From: Acidimicrobiia bacterium
GTDB taxonomy: Bacteria; Actinomycetota; Acidimicrobiia; Spongiisociales; UBA11373
DNA: 60,440 nucleotides
Reading direction: 5' to 3'
NCBI GenBank assembly: GCA_016215655.1
Contig: JACRIT010000093.1
Coordinates: 1 to 60,440 of the forward strand
The notes beneath the pieces were generated by a model that was not told the DNA's origin, did no database searches, and saw nothing but the letters and a program-made list of their open reading frames with translations. The translations under genes were made by a program, and so were the position numbers. Below, one piece after another: positions 51,768 to 60,357 of this stretch. Every line of letters starts with the position of its first letter. The first letter of the stretch is position 1.

Positions 51768-53096
51768 ATGGGCAAGCAAGAGGAGTACGTGCTGCGCACG
51801 GTCGAGGAGCGGGGCATCCGCTTCATCCGGCTGTGGTTCGCCGATGTGCTCGGTTATCTGAAGTCGTTCGCCATCACCCCGGCCGAACTGGAGAACGCCT
51901 TCGACGAGGGCATGCAGTTCGACGGCTCTGCGATCGACGGCTTCTCCCGGGTGCAAGAGGCCGACATGCTCGCCCATCCCGATGCCACCACCTTTCAGAT
52001 CCTGCCGTGGCGTGACGATCACGCCGGCGTCGCCCGAATGTTCTGCGACCTGACCACCCCCGACGGCGAGCCCTTCGCCGGGGACCCCCGCGCCGTGTTG
52101 AAGCGCAACCTGCAGCGCGCCGCCGATCTCGGCTTCACCTTCTACGTGGGGCCGGAGGTCGAGTACTTCTACTTCGCCGACTCGGGACCGCACCCACAGA
52201 CCCTCGATCGCGGGGGATACTTCGATCTCACCCCGCTCGACGTCGCCCAGGAATATCGCCGCAAGACGATCATGGCACTGGAGAACCTCGGCATCCCCGT
52301 GGAGGCGTCCCACCACGAGGTGGCTCCCAGCCAGCACGAGCTCGACCTCCGCTACACCGACGCCCTCACCATGGCCGACGCCCTCATGACCACGCGGCTG
52401 GCGGTGAAGGAGGTGGCGCTGGAGCACGGCATCTACGCCACCTTCATGCCCAAGCCATTGGAGCACTACGACGGCAGCGGCCTGCACCTCCACCTGTCGC
52501 TCTTCGAAGGCGATGCCAACGCGGTCCACGAGGCCGGGGCGGAGTACGGGCTGTCGAAGGTGGCGCAGGGATTCATCGCCGGCCTGCTGCGCCATGGGCG
52601 CGAGATCACCGCGGTCACCAACCAGTGGGTCAACTCCTACAAGCGCCTGGTCACGGGATTCGACGCTCCGGTGTGGATCACCTGGGCCCGCAACAACCAG
52701 TCGGCGCTGGTGCGGGTTCCCACCCCGAAGAAGGGCAAGCCCTCGAGCACCCGCGTCGAGTATCGCTCTCCCGACCCGGCCTGCAATCCATACCTCTCCT
52801 TTTCGGTGATCCTCGCCGCCGGACTTGCCGGCGTCGAGGGCGGCTATCCGTTGCCGCCCGAGATCGCCTCCAACGTGTCCGGTCTGTCGGCAGCCGAACT
52901 CGCCGCCGCCGGCGTGGAGCGCATCCCCGGCAACCTGGCATCGGCGCTCGACGCCATGGAATCCTCCGAATTGGTGGCCGGTGCCCTCGGCGAGCACCTC
53001 TTCGGCTGGTTCCTGCGCAACAAGCGGGCGGAATGGGACCGCTACCAGCGCCATGTGAGTCGCTACGAACTCGAGGAGTATCTGCCGATACTGTGA
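51768..53096 (+). CDS. Glutamine synthetase, second copy (GSI-alpha/GlnA2-like)
   Basis: A 442-aa GS family protein. 'IRLWFADVLGYLKSFAITPA', 'MQFDGSAIDGFSRVQEADML', 'GPEVEYFYF' (metal Glu), 'EASHHEVAPSQHELDLRYTD', 'FMPKPLEHYDGSGLHLHLSL', 'NQWVNSYKRLVTGFDAPVWI' and 'VEYRSPDPACNPYLSFSVIL'. The adenylylation-site tyrosine segment of GlnA is absent (region reads PPEIASNVSGLSAAEL), and the protein is 31 aa shorter. It could be an unmodified ammonium-assimilating GS or a gamma-glutamylpolyamine-type enzyme. ATG behind CGGAGG. glnR follows on the same strand. Confidence 0.9.
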   Translation: MGKQEEYVLRTVEERGIRFIRLWFADVLGYLKSFAITPAELENAFDEGMQFDGSAIDGFSRVQEADMLAHPDATTFQILPWRDDHAGVARMFCDLTTPDGEPFAGDPRAVLKRNLQRAADLGFTFYVGPEVEYFYFADSGPHPQTLDRGGYFDLTPLDVAQEYRRKTIMALENLGIPVEASHHEVAPSQHELDLRYTDALTMADALMTTRLAVKEVALEHGIYATFMPKPLEHYDGSGLHLHLSLFEGDANAVHEAGAEYGLSKVAQGFIAGLLRHGREITAVTNQWVNSYKRLVTGFDAPVWITWARNNQSALVRVPTPKKGKPSSTRVEYRSPDPACNPYLSFSVILAAGLAGVEGGYPLPPEIASNVSGLSAAELAAAGVERIPGNLASALDAMESSELVAGALGEHLFGWFLRNKRAEWDRYQRHVSRYELEEYLPIL

Positions 53097-53101
53097 GGGC
53101 G

Positions 53102-53129
53102 TTACCCGTTACCCGTTGCCCGTCACCCG
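53102..53129. repeat. Heptamer tandem repeat (TTACCCG)
   Basis: TTACCCG-TTACCCG-TTGCCCG-TCACCCG, starting 5 bases after the second GS stop codon and 52 bases before glnR. Confidence 0.88.
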
Positions 53130-53180
53130 TCGGTGTGGGGTCTGCTCCCGCATGACGGTGTCCATCATCGGAGATCGACC

Positions 53181-53831
53181 GTGAACATCGCCATCCACCC
53201 AGAATCCCCATCGCCGGCGCTCACCGAGGCGCTGCGTGCCGCCGGGGGCGCACTCGTGTCGGTGCCCGATGCCGCCGCAGTGGCAGATCTCGAGCCCGAA
53301 GAGGGATGGGGCCTTGTGGTCGTGGAACTCGGCGAGGATCCCACGGCGGGACTGACCCTGGCTCGGCGGGTGCGCGACGGCTCGTCGGTGCCGGTGCTCG
53401 TGGTGGCGGCACGACGCCACCTCCCCGCCCTGGCCGCAGGCGACTTCGACGACTTCGTGCTGGCTCCGCTCGATCCCGATGAGGTGGCGGTCCGGGTGGC
53501 ACGCATCGCCGTCGGTGCAGGTGGCACAGCCTCGGCGGACGAGATGGTGACCTTCAAGGACCTCACGCTCAACCTGGCCACGTATCAGGCCACCGTCGGG
53601 ATCACACCGATCGACCTCACCTTCATGGAGTACGAACTGCTGCGCTTCTTCGCCACCAACGCCGGACGGGTGTGGTCGCGCGAGCAACTACTGAATCGGG
53701 TCTGGGGGTACGACTACTTCGGCGGCGCCCGGACGGTGGACGTGCACGTCCGTCGCCTCCGCTCCAAGCTCGGCGAAGAGCGCGCCTCGTGGATCGCCAC
53801 CGTGCGGAGCGTGGGCTACCGATTCGGGTAG
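53181..53831 (+). CDS. glnR: GlnR-type orphan response regulator
   Basis: A 216-aa OmpR-family regulator. The C-terminal winged helix ends 'LNRVWGYDYFGGARTVDVHV' and 'RRLRSKLGEERASWIATVRS', which is characteristic of GlnR, the actinobacterial activator of nitrogen assimilation. The N-terminal receiver is poorly conserved: the phospho-acceptor strand reads 'LVVVELGEDPTAG' with Glu where Asp is usual. No histidine kinase gene is adjacent, as for GlnR. It lies downstream of the second GS gene, near glnA and its GlnR-box-like site. GTG start behind GGAGATC. Confidence 0.85.
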   Translation: MNIAIHPESPSPALTEALRAAGGALVSVPDAAAVADLEPEEGWGLVVVELGEDPTAGLTLARRVRDGSSVPVLVVAARRHLPALAAGDFDDFVLAPLDPDEVAVRVARIAVGAGGTASADEMVTFKDLTLNLATYQATVGITPIDLTFMEYELLRFFATNAGRVWSREQLLNRVWGYDYFGGARTVDVHVRRLRSKLGEERASWIATVRSVGYRFG

Positions 53832-53881
53832 GCGGCGGTGCGGCTTCGATAGGCTCGGACTCCTCCAACCCAGGGGATCCG

Positions 53882-54349
53882 ATGGCCGATCCGATCATCA
53901 CCGCCACCCGCGCCCTCGCCGTGGATGCCTTCGACGTCCTCCGGCACTCCGTCGACGGGCTCCACGCCGATGCGCTCAATCGCCGTCCGGCCGGCGCCGA
54001 CACCAACTCGATCGCGGTGCTGGTCACCCATGCCCTCGGCGCGACGCGGCTGCTGATGAGCCTCGCCGTCGGTGCGCCGCTCCCGCCGCGCGATCGCGAT
54101 GCCGAGTTCGCTGCCCAGGTCGCCGATCCGGACACGCTGCTCGACGCCATCAGCACCATCGGCGCCGAGTGCCTGGCGATCCTCGACGGGGCCGCATCGA
54201 TCGACTGGGGTGCACCGCGTCAGCGCACGCGCTCCGATGGCTCGACATGGTCGATGACTGCGGGCTACGCCATGCTCCACGCCCTCGATCACCTTCGTGG
54301 CCATGCCGACGAGGCGGCACTCACCCGGCACGTCATCACTCGGAGCTAA
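53882..54349 (+). CDS. DinB-like (DUF664-type) four-helix protein
   Basis: A 155-aa protein. 'FDVLRHSVDGLHADALNRRP' and 'NSIAVLVTHALGATRLLMSL' (His of helix 2) and 'MTAGYAMLHALDHLRGHADE' (HxxxH of helix 4) give three histidines in the DinB/maleylpyruvate-isomerase-like metal site. These proteins bind Zn/Ni and many act as thiol-dependent transferases (bacillithiol or mycothiol); the reaction here is unknown. Its end overlaps the convergent sigma factor gene by 14 bp. Confidence 0.8.
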   Translation: MADPIITATRALAVDAFDVLRHSVDGLHADALNRRPAGADTNSIAVLVTHALGATRLLMSLAVGAPLPPRDRDAEFAAQVADPDTLLDAISTIGAECLAILDGAASIDWGAPRQRTRSDGSTWSMTAGYAMLHALDHLRGHADEAALTRHVITRS

Positions 54350-54911
54350 GCGGCCCCTCGGCCTCGAGGTGTCGGCGCAGCGCCTCGAGGCCCCGATGCT
54401 GCAGCGAGGTGACTGCGGTGAGCGGCTTGTCCAGCCGACGGGCGATCTCAGGGAGCGTCAATTCGCCGTAGATCCGCAGCGCCAGCACATCCGCCTGTTC
54501 GGGTGTGAGTCGCTCGAGCAGGAGACGCGCCCGCTCTGCACCGACGAGGCCGAGTGCCGCGTCTTCCACGTCCACCGGATCGCGCCCATCCAGCTGATCG
54601 GCCGGCGTCGGATCCTCGGGTCGGCGCACGGACGATCGGACGGCATCGACCATCCTCCGGTGGGCGATCGTCAGGGTCCACGCTAGGAAGTCGCGGCGAT
54701 CTCCGTGGAAACGCTTGATGGACCGCACGACATCGGCGAATACCTCGCCGGCCACGTCTTCGGGGTCGCGCATGCCGCGCACCACCAGGAAGCCGACGAC
54801 GCGGCCAGAGATGATCTGGAACAGGTCGCGCCATGCCGCCTCATCTCCACGCTTGGCGTTGGCGAGTGCGGTGGGAAAGTCGACCTCGATGCGCCCGGCC
54901 ATGGCTGTCAT
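54336..54911 (-). CDS. ECF-family sigma-70 factor
   Basis: A 191-aa sigma factor. Region 2: 'FLVVRGMRDPEDVAGEVFAD' through 'FLAWTLTIAHRRMVDAVRSS'. Region 4: 'RLTPEQADVLALRIYGELTL' and 'PEIARRLDKPLTAVTSLQHR'. ATG at 54911 is preferred over the GTG at 54923, which touches the GGAGGT; the ATG lies 11 bases from it. It follows the DUF5667 gene by 77 bp on the same strand. It converges with the DinB-like gene. Confidence 0.87.
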   Translation of the reverse strand: MTAMAGRIEVDFPTALANAKRGDEAAWRDLFQIISGRVVGFLVVRGMRDPEDVAGEVFADVVRSIKRFHGDRRDFLAWTLTIAHRRMVDAVRSSVRRPEDPTPADQLDGRDPVDVEDAALGLVGAERARLLLERLTPEQADVLALRIYGELTLPEIARRLDKPLTAVTSLQHRGLEALRRHLEAEGPLSSE

Positions 54912-54935
54912 GATGCCCGTCACCTCCGGTAACGC

Positions 54936-54968
54936 GATCCGGGCACCCGAATGTCGGATGCCCGGATC
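54936..54968. repeat. Inverted repeat between DUF5667 and sigma genes
   Basis: Arms GATCCGGGCA (54936-54945) and TGCCCGGATC (54959-54968), perfect 10 bp with a 13-nt loop. It may be an attenuator or an operator ahead of the sigma gene. Confidence 0.55.
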
Positions 54969-54988
54969 GGATGGTGTCGTGACCGGAT

Positions 54989-55735
54989 CTAGCGCGGACC
55001 GCCGTGCGGATTGGCGCCGGACCCCTGCGGGGGGTCACCGCCGGCGCCTTGCCCACCGTTCGAACCAGCAGGAGTGTCACCGCTCGCCCCTGGTGCGGTG
55101 TCGCCGGGTCCGCCTGGGGTGCTGTCGGGCGGGCCAGCCGGAACCCCGTCGGGGGGACCGGCCGGAGTTCCATCGGGAGGACCGGACGGCTCACCACCGA
55201 TCGACCGTGCGAGGTCGGCGACCGTGGGTCCGTCGACGGCGCCGGCGTTCTGCGCCATGTACTGGAGCAACTCCGCCACCTGCACGCGGGTCTGGGTCTG
55301 CTCACCGACCTGGTTCTGCTCCCGGACCATGATGCGTTCGGCTGCCTCGATCAACGCAGCCTGGGCCGCCGGGTCGCCGGTGACGCCGGCAGCATGCTCG
55401 AGTCCCAGCGCCGGATCGCCGTGCTTGGCGAGGGCGACGGCCTCCTCGAGGCGCTCGTGCTCACCACCGTTGCCGATCCCGATCCCCTCGAAGGCGCGAT
55501 CGATCCCGTAGAGCAGGGCACCGGGAGCGGCGTCATCCGCGGCGTAGGCCAGGCCGCCGAAGGCGGCGACCGCGGTCACTCCCGCGGCAGCAGCCGTCGC
55601 CAGGCGGGTACGCCACCGTGCCAGCACGCCGGGTGTCGTGGCGGGGATGGCCGGCCCACTGAGGGTGCGGAAGTCGGCACCATCGGCCTCTTCGCGCAGG
55701 ACCCTGATGAACTCGGTGACGGCGTCGGGCGACAT
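54989..55735 (-). CDS. DUF5667-domain membrane protein
   Basis: A 248-aa protein. The cytoplasmic N-terminus (EFIRVLREEADGADFRTLSG) is followed by one transmembrane helix (LATAAAAGVTAVAAFGGLAY) and the DUF5667 segment 'APGALLYGIDRAFEGIGIG' with helices after it. The C-terminus is a Gly/Pro/Asp-rich tail with repeats of the GPPDGTPA type. DUF5667 genes are usual partners of ECF sigma genes in actinobacteria and may act as anti-sigma-like sensors; here the DUF5667 gene comes first, whereas the reverse is common. Confidence 0.78.
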   Translation of the reverse strand: MSPDAVTEFIRVLREEADGADFRTLSGPAIPATTPGVLARWRTRLATAAAAGVTAVAAFGGLAYAADDAAPGALLYGIDRAFEGIGIGNGGEHERLEEAVALAKHGDPALGLEHAAGVTGDPAAQAALIEAAERIMVREQNQVGEQTQTRVQVAELLQYMAQNAGAVDGPTVADLARSIGGEPSGPPDGTPAGPPDGVPAGPPDSTPGGPGDTAPGASGDTPAGSNGGQGAGGDPPQGSGANPHGGPR

Positions 55736-55804
55736 GTCTCACTTTCTCTCGTTCACCAGGTGATCGCCGGAGCACGGCGATCCCATACGGCCATCTTGCC
55801 GCCG

Positions 55805-58800
55805 CTACGAGCCGGTGGAGGCCACCCGGGCCTCGCCGGGGAGGGCTTCGGCGAACACCTCGAGCACTCGATGGGCACCCACCTGTTCCAGCCAGGCCCG
55901 GGCGGAGCCTGCGGCGGCAGCCGCTTCGGGATGATCCAGGCCGACTCTGCGGGCGAACACCGCCCGGGCGATGGCGGTTTCGATCCCCATGCCGATACGG
56001 GACAGGGTCTCGATGCCGGTGCGGAACCCCGCGGCCGCGGTCTCGCGATCGCCACCGAGGGCGAGGAGGGAGGCACGGAGCAGGGTCGCTACAGCATCGA
56101 CATACCGGCCGGGATTCCCCGCCGCCATGTCGCTGGCAGCCTGTGACATCGCCGATTCGTCACCGATCCACATCGCAGCGAGATAGGAGTGGATTGGGAC
56201 CGCTGGAGCCTCGGCGTAGGCGATCCGCCGATGAGCCGCGGCGGCGCAATCGCCCTCGAGGAGGTCGATCTCCGAGTGGGCGATCTCGCGCTGGGTGACC
56301 AGGTCGGCATCGGTGATGAGCTCGTCCAGCACCTCCCGAATTCGGGCGAAGTCCTCGGGAGCGGGGCGTTGATAGAGCTTGAGGAGCGTCTTGGTGTACT
56401 CCGCCTGGAGGCGAATCGCCTCGGGAAGATCGGGGTCATCGAACTCGGCGAGAGTGGCGGCGGAGTCGGCGAAACGCCCGTCGAGCATGTCGGCGAGCGC
56501 ACTTGCATCCAGCGACATCTGCGCCCACAACTGATCACCGATGCGGCGGGAACGCTCCAGGACCTCGCGCATCATCTCGTTGGAGCGCTGCAGGTCGTCG
56601 AACTGATAGACGACGCCGAGGTTCCACAACGCGCGGATGGCCTGACGCTGCAGGCCGAGCTCGTCGGCGACTTCGACCACACCGCGCATGAGCGCTCGCG
56701 CTTCGAGAGCCCGCCCCACCCCGCCGAGGGCGTTCCCGCGGTTGATGATGCCATTGATCAATGTCGCCGGATTGAGCGCGCCCCGGTCCCGAGCAAGGGC
56801 CCGCTCCGCGATCTGCAGGCTGCGGTGAGGGTCCCCGAACATGTAGGCCCGGGCGAGTTCGAGCTCCATCTCCAGCGTCTCGGCGTCGCCATCGTTGGAG
56901 TTTGGGTCGTAGAGCGGTTCGAGGAGCGCCTGGGCGTCACTCGTGTGATACGAGCTGGTGTATGCCCGCGCCGCCAGGGTGGCGGCTCGTTTGCGACCGG
57001 CGAGGTCGTCGGCGAGGCGATAGCGACTCTCGGCGTCGAGGGCGTAGCGAATCGCCGCCTCGTTGTCGCCGGCGATGAAGCTCGCCTCGGACAGCTTCTC
57101 CAGGATCTCGTAGGCGAGGGCCCCGGCCTCATCGGTGGAGATCTCCAGCGCCTTGCCGAGCAGCGAGACCACCTGACGGTGGGCATGGAGCTCGGCGGCG
57201 CGCTTGGCGGCGCCGATGAGCGCCTGGCGGGCCTTGCCCACCAGCGCCGTGTCGCCCGTGCTGGCCTCGTGAGCGGCCATGTAGTGGGTGGCCAGCGCCG
57301 CTGCCAGCTCGAGATCGCCCAGCTCTTCGTAGTAGCCGGCGGCGCGGAGATGGCGCTCGGCACGATCTTCGCGGGAGAGTCGCCCGTAGGCCACCTCGCG
57401 AATGAGCCCCTGCACGAAGCGATACTGGCCGCGCTCCGGCGATCGGGGGTCCTCCTCCAGTTCCAGCAACTCGTCGCGCACCAGTGAGAGGAGGCGCTCC
57501 CGGATGGCCTCGACCCGCTCACCGCGCATCCCGGCGAGGGCCATCGGGGTGAAGCTGAGCCCGAGCACGGCCGCATCCTGGAGCAGGAGGCGATCCTCGG
57601 ACCCGAGCCGATCGAGGCGGGAGCCGATGACCGCCTGCACGGTCTCGGGAACCGACAGGTCGGTGAGATCACCCACCAATTCGAACCGACCCTCGGCGGT
57701 GCGCATCACGTCGCCCGTGGACATGAGCATGCGGATGAACTCCACGGCGTAGAGCGGCACCCCGCCCGCCCGGGCGATGACCGTCTCGACGGCGTGTCCC
57801 GGTAGCCCGGGCACCGTGCCCTCGACGAGCGAACGCATCGACTCTTCGGACAGCGGAGCGAGCTGCATCGACATCGAGTTGCGGCGGCCCGAACCCCACC
57901 CCGGATACCGATCCAGCAGATCGGGTCGGGCCAGGGTCACCACCAGGATCGGGCTGCGAGAGGAACGTTCCACGAGTTCGGTGATGAAGTCGATGAGACC
58001 GTCGTCTGCCCAGTGCAGGTCTTCGAACACCAGCACCGTGGTGCCGAGGTCGGCGATGCGTTGGAAGAAGGTCCGCATCGCCGAGAACATCTCGCCGCGT
58101 TCGCCGGCCGGCATCTCCTCCAGGCCGAGCAGCCCGGCGAGCCGGGGCTCGATCCAGCGCTGATCCTCCTCGGCGGGGGCGTACTGGGCCACCGCGGTGC
58201 GCAGCTTCATCCGGCTCTTGGCGGGATCGTCCATCTCGGAGATCCCGGCGCGTTGGCGCACCATCTCGGCGAGCGCCCAGAAGGTGAGGCCCTCTCCGTA
58301 GTCGGGCGATCGACCGTGGTGCCAGTAGATGGAGTCGGTGATGCCGTCGATGTACTTCTCGAGCTCCCAGGTGATCCGGGTCTTGCCGATGCCCGGCTCA
58401 CCGACGATGGAGACCAGGCGGGCACCCTGCTCACGGGTGGCGGCGTGCACCTGGTCCTTGAGGATGCGGAACTCGTCGTCGCGGCCGACGAACGGCGGCT
58501 CGATCCCCTCCGATGCCCCGCGACCGCCGCGTTGGGCCACGATCCGGCAGGCGCGATAGGCCGCCATCGGCTCGGCCTTGCCCTTCATCTCGAGGAGCCC
58601 CGCGGACTCATAGAGGATGGCGCCCGAGGTGATCCGTTGGGTGGCCTCGCCCACGTACACGGTTCCGGGTTCCGCAGATGCCTGCAGCCGGGAGGCCGAG
58701 TTGACCAGATCACCGACGATCATCCCCGTCGACTCGTTCCCGCCCGGTCCCACCGCCGTCTCACCGGTGAGCACGCCGGCGCGAAGACGCAGATCGGGCA

Positions 58801-59302
58801 CTCCGATCTCGACGCCGAGGGTGTGCACCATGTCCACCAACTCGAGTCCGGCGCGCACCGCTCGCTCGGCATCGTTCTCACGGGCTTCGACCGTCCCCCA
58901 CACCGCCATCACCGCATCCCCGATGAACTTCTCGATGGTCCCCCCGAATCGCTCCACGATCTCGCGGGACCGATCGAAATAGCGGGTGAGGAACGAGCGC
59001 ACCTCTTCGGGATCACGCCGCTCGCTGAAGGTGGTGAACCCCACCAGATCGGTGAAGAGCACCGACACCAGGCGACGCTCGGCGCGGGTCGGGGTGCGAG
59101 CTGCCACCGAGACCGGCGCGACGGTTGCGGTGGCCGAAGCGCTGAGCGGCGCTCCGCACTCGTTGCAGAACCGACTCCCCGGCACGTTCTGGTGCCCACA
59201 CGAAACGCACGTCGGACTCATCGCCGCGCCGCACTGGTTGCAGAAACGGCTCCCCGACTGATTGTCTGCTCGACAGGAAGAACATGCCACAGTGGAGGAC
59301 AT
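55805..59302 (-). CDS. Zinc-ribbon / class III adenylate cyclase / AAA-TPR signalling protein
   Basis: A 1165-aa multidomain protein. Two zinc ribbons at the N-terminus ('CSSCRADNQSGSRFCNQCG', 'CVSCGHQNVPGSRFCNECG'). Class III cyclase domain at about 75-250 with metal-binding Asp residues in 'VSVLFTDLVGFTTFSERRDP' and 'IEKFIGDAVMAVWG', and 'RAGVLTGETAVG'. A STAND/AAA ATPase follows ('SIVGEPGIGKTRITWELEKY' Walker A; 'LVFEDLHWADDGLIDFITEL' Walker B), then about 500 residues of TPR-like helices. The cyclase may make cAMP, but this fusion family is poorly characterised and may act as a sensor. Divergent from the UbiA-family gene. Confidence 0.87.
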   Translation of the reverse strand: MSSTVACSSCRADNQSGSRFCNQCGAAMSPTCVSCGHQNVPGSRFCNECGAPLSASATATVAPVSVAARTPTRAERRLVSVLFTDLVGFTTFSERRDPEEVRSFLTRYFDRSREIVERFGGTIEKFIGDAVMAVWGTVEARENDAERAVRAGLELVDMVHTLGVEIGVPDLRLRAGVLTGETAVGPGGNESTGMIVGDLVNSASRLQASAEPGTVYVGEATQRITSGAILYESAGLLEMKGKAEPMAAYRACRIVAQRGGRGASEGIEPPFVGRDDEFRILKDQVHAATREQGARLVSIVGEPGIGKTRITWELEKYIDGITDSIYWHHGRSPDYGEGLTFWALAEMVRQRAGISEMDDPAKSRMKLRTAVAQYAPAEEDQRWIEPRLAGLLGLEEMPAGERGEMFSAMRTFFQRIADLGTTVLVFEDLHWADDGLIDFITELVERSSRSPILVVTLARPDLLDRYPGWGSGRRNSMSMQLAPLSEESMRSLVEGTVPGLPGHAVETVIARAGGVPLYAVEFIRMLMSTGDVMRTAEGRFELVGDLTDLSVPETVQAVIGSRLDRLGSEDRLLLQDAAVLGLSFTPMALAGMRGERVEAIRERLLSLVRDELLELEEDPRSPERGQYRFVQGLIREVAYGRLSREDRAERHLRAAGYYEELGDLELAAALATHYMAAHEASTGDTALVGKARQALIGAAKRAAELHAHRQVVSLLGKALEISTDEAGALAYEILEKLSEASFIAGDNEAAIRYALDAESRYRLADDLAGRKRAATLAARAYTSSYHTSDAQALLEPLYDPNSNDGDAETLEMELELARAYMFGDPHRSLQIAERALARDRGALNPATLINGIINRGNALGGVGRALEARALMRGVVEVADELGLQRQAIRALWNLGVVYQFDDLQRSNEMMREVLERSRRIGDQLWAQMSLDASALADMLDGRFADSAATLAEFDDPDLPEAIRLQAEYTKTLLKLYQRPAPEDFARIREVLDELITDADLVTQREIAHSEIDLLEGDCAAAAHRRIAYAEAPAVPIHSYLAAMWIGDESAMSQAASDMAAGNPGRYVDAVATLLRASLLALGGDRETAAAGFRTGIETLSRIGMGIETAIARAVFARRVGLDHPEAAAAAGSARAWLEQVGAHRVLEVFAEALPGEARVASTGS

Positions 59303-59418
59303 AGGGCCGGAAAGGGTACCGACCCGGCCAACGGAATGCCGACAGGATGCAGTTTCGCCGCCCATCGAGGCGGGTCGGCCGCCCGCCAGCGACACGGCCG
59401 TTCGGCGAGACTGCACGG

Positions 59419-60231
59419 ATGATTCCACTCCTCCGGGCGTGTCATCTTCAGCCCACCGTGGCGGTGACCGCCATCGCCACCACGCTCGCCGTCTCGGTGG
59501 GACGCGGAGCCGGTTCGGTGTGGGTGGCCCTGGCAGTGCTGGCAGGCCAACTGTCCGTGGGTTGGAGCAATGACTACCTGGACCGCGATCGCGACCGATT
59601 GGCCGGACGCGCCGACAAGCCGATCGTCGCCGGCCAGGTCACCGCCCGTGCGGTCGCGGTCGGTGCGCTGATCGCGGCCCTGGCCTGTGTGCCGCTGTCG
59701 ATGATCTCCGGTTGGCGCGCCGGATCGGTCCACCTCGCAGCCGTCGGCGGCGCCTGGGCCTACAACGGGTGGCTGAAGGGCACCCTCGCCAGCGTGGTGC
59801 CCTTCAGCTTCGCCTTCGGGGTGCTCCCCGCCTTCGTGACGCTCGGCCTGCCCGGACATCCGTGGCCACCGGTATGGGCGACCGTGGCAGCGGCGCTGAT
59901 GGGCACGGGTGCCCACTTCGTGAACACCCTCCCCGACTTCGCGGGCGATGCCACCTCGGGGATCCGCGGCCTGCCTCACCGGGTCGGACCAGGGAGATCA
60001 CTCCTGCTCGGGTTCGTCTCGATGGCGGCGGCGACCGTGGTGCTGGCGACGGCGCCGTCGAGTGGAGCCGGCCCGCTGGATTGGGTATTCGTGGCGGCGG
60101 CGGCTGCCGCGGCCCTCGCGGTCATGGCTGCCGCACTCCAGCGCCGCCTGCGAGTCGCCTGGTCACTCACCCTGTGCGCAGCCGCCTTGAATGTGGCGGT
60201 CTTCATCACGCGGGGCGCGTCGCTCATCTGA
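59419..60231 (+). CDS. UbiA-family prenyltransferase
   Basis: A 270-aa integral membrane protein with about eight helices and the two Mg-diphosphate motifs: 'SNDYLDRDRDRLAGRADKPI' (NDxxDxxxD) and 'VNTLPDFAGDATSG' (second Asp-rich loop, NTLPDxxxD). It attaches a polyprenyl chain to an aromatic or other acceptor in quinone or lipid biosynthesis. The exact product is not determinable; a menaquinone or decaprenyl-phosphoribose type step is possible. The start ATG is placed at 'MIPLLRACHLQPTVAVTAIA'. Confidence 0.87.
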   Translation: MIPLLRACHLQPTVAVTAIATTLAVSVGRGAGSVWVALAVLAGQLSVGWSNDYLDRDRDRLAGRADKPIVAGQVTARAVAVGALIAALACVPLSMISGWRAGSVHLAAVGGAWAYNGWLKGTLASVVPFSFAFGVLPAFVTLGLPGHPWPPVWATVAAALMGTGAHFVNTLPDFAGDATSGIRGLPHRVGPGRSLLLGFVSMAAATVVLATAPSSGAGPLDWVFVAAAAAAALAVMAAALQRRLRVAWSLTLCAAALNVAVFITRGASLI

Positions 60232-60357
60232 CCCAGCCCGGTCTCGAACTCCGGCCTCCCGTCTTCGCCGCCCTGAGCCGGCTCCGCTGCTCGCGGCCAG
60301 GCGCGGCACGGCAATCGCGCCTACGTTTTGCGGCACATCGTCGACCAGGGAGGGGTC

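Noticed and set aside
5667-53129. CRISPR-like arrays for the short tandem repeats
   Set aside because: Repeats are 7 bp without spacers, and there are no cas genes.
60235-60300. tRNA-like T-loop (GTTCGAG on the minus strand) between the UbiA-family gene and the lipoprotein
   Set aside because: The stems around the loop do not pair (only two base pairs), and no cloverleaf can be drawn.
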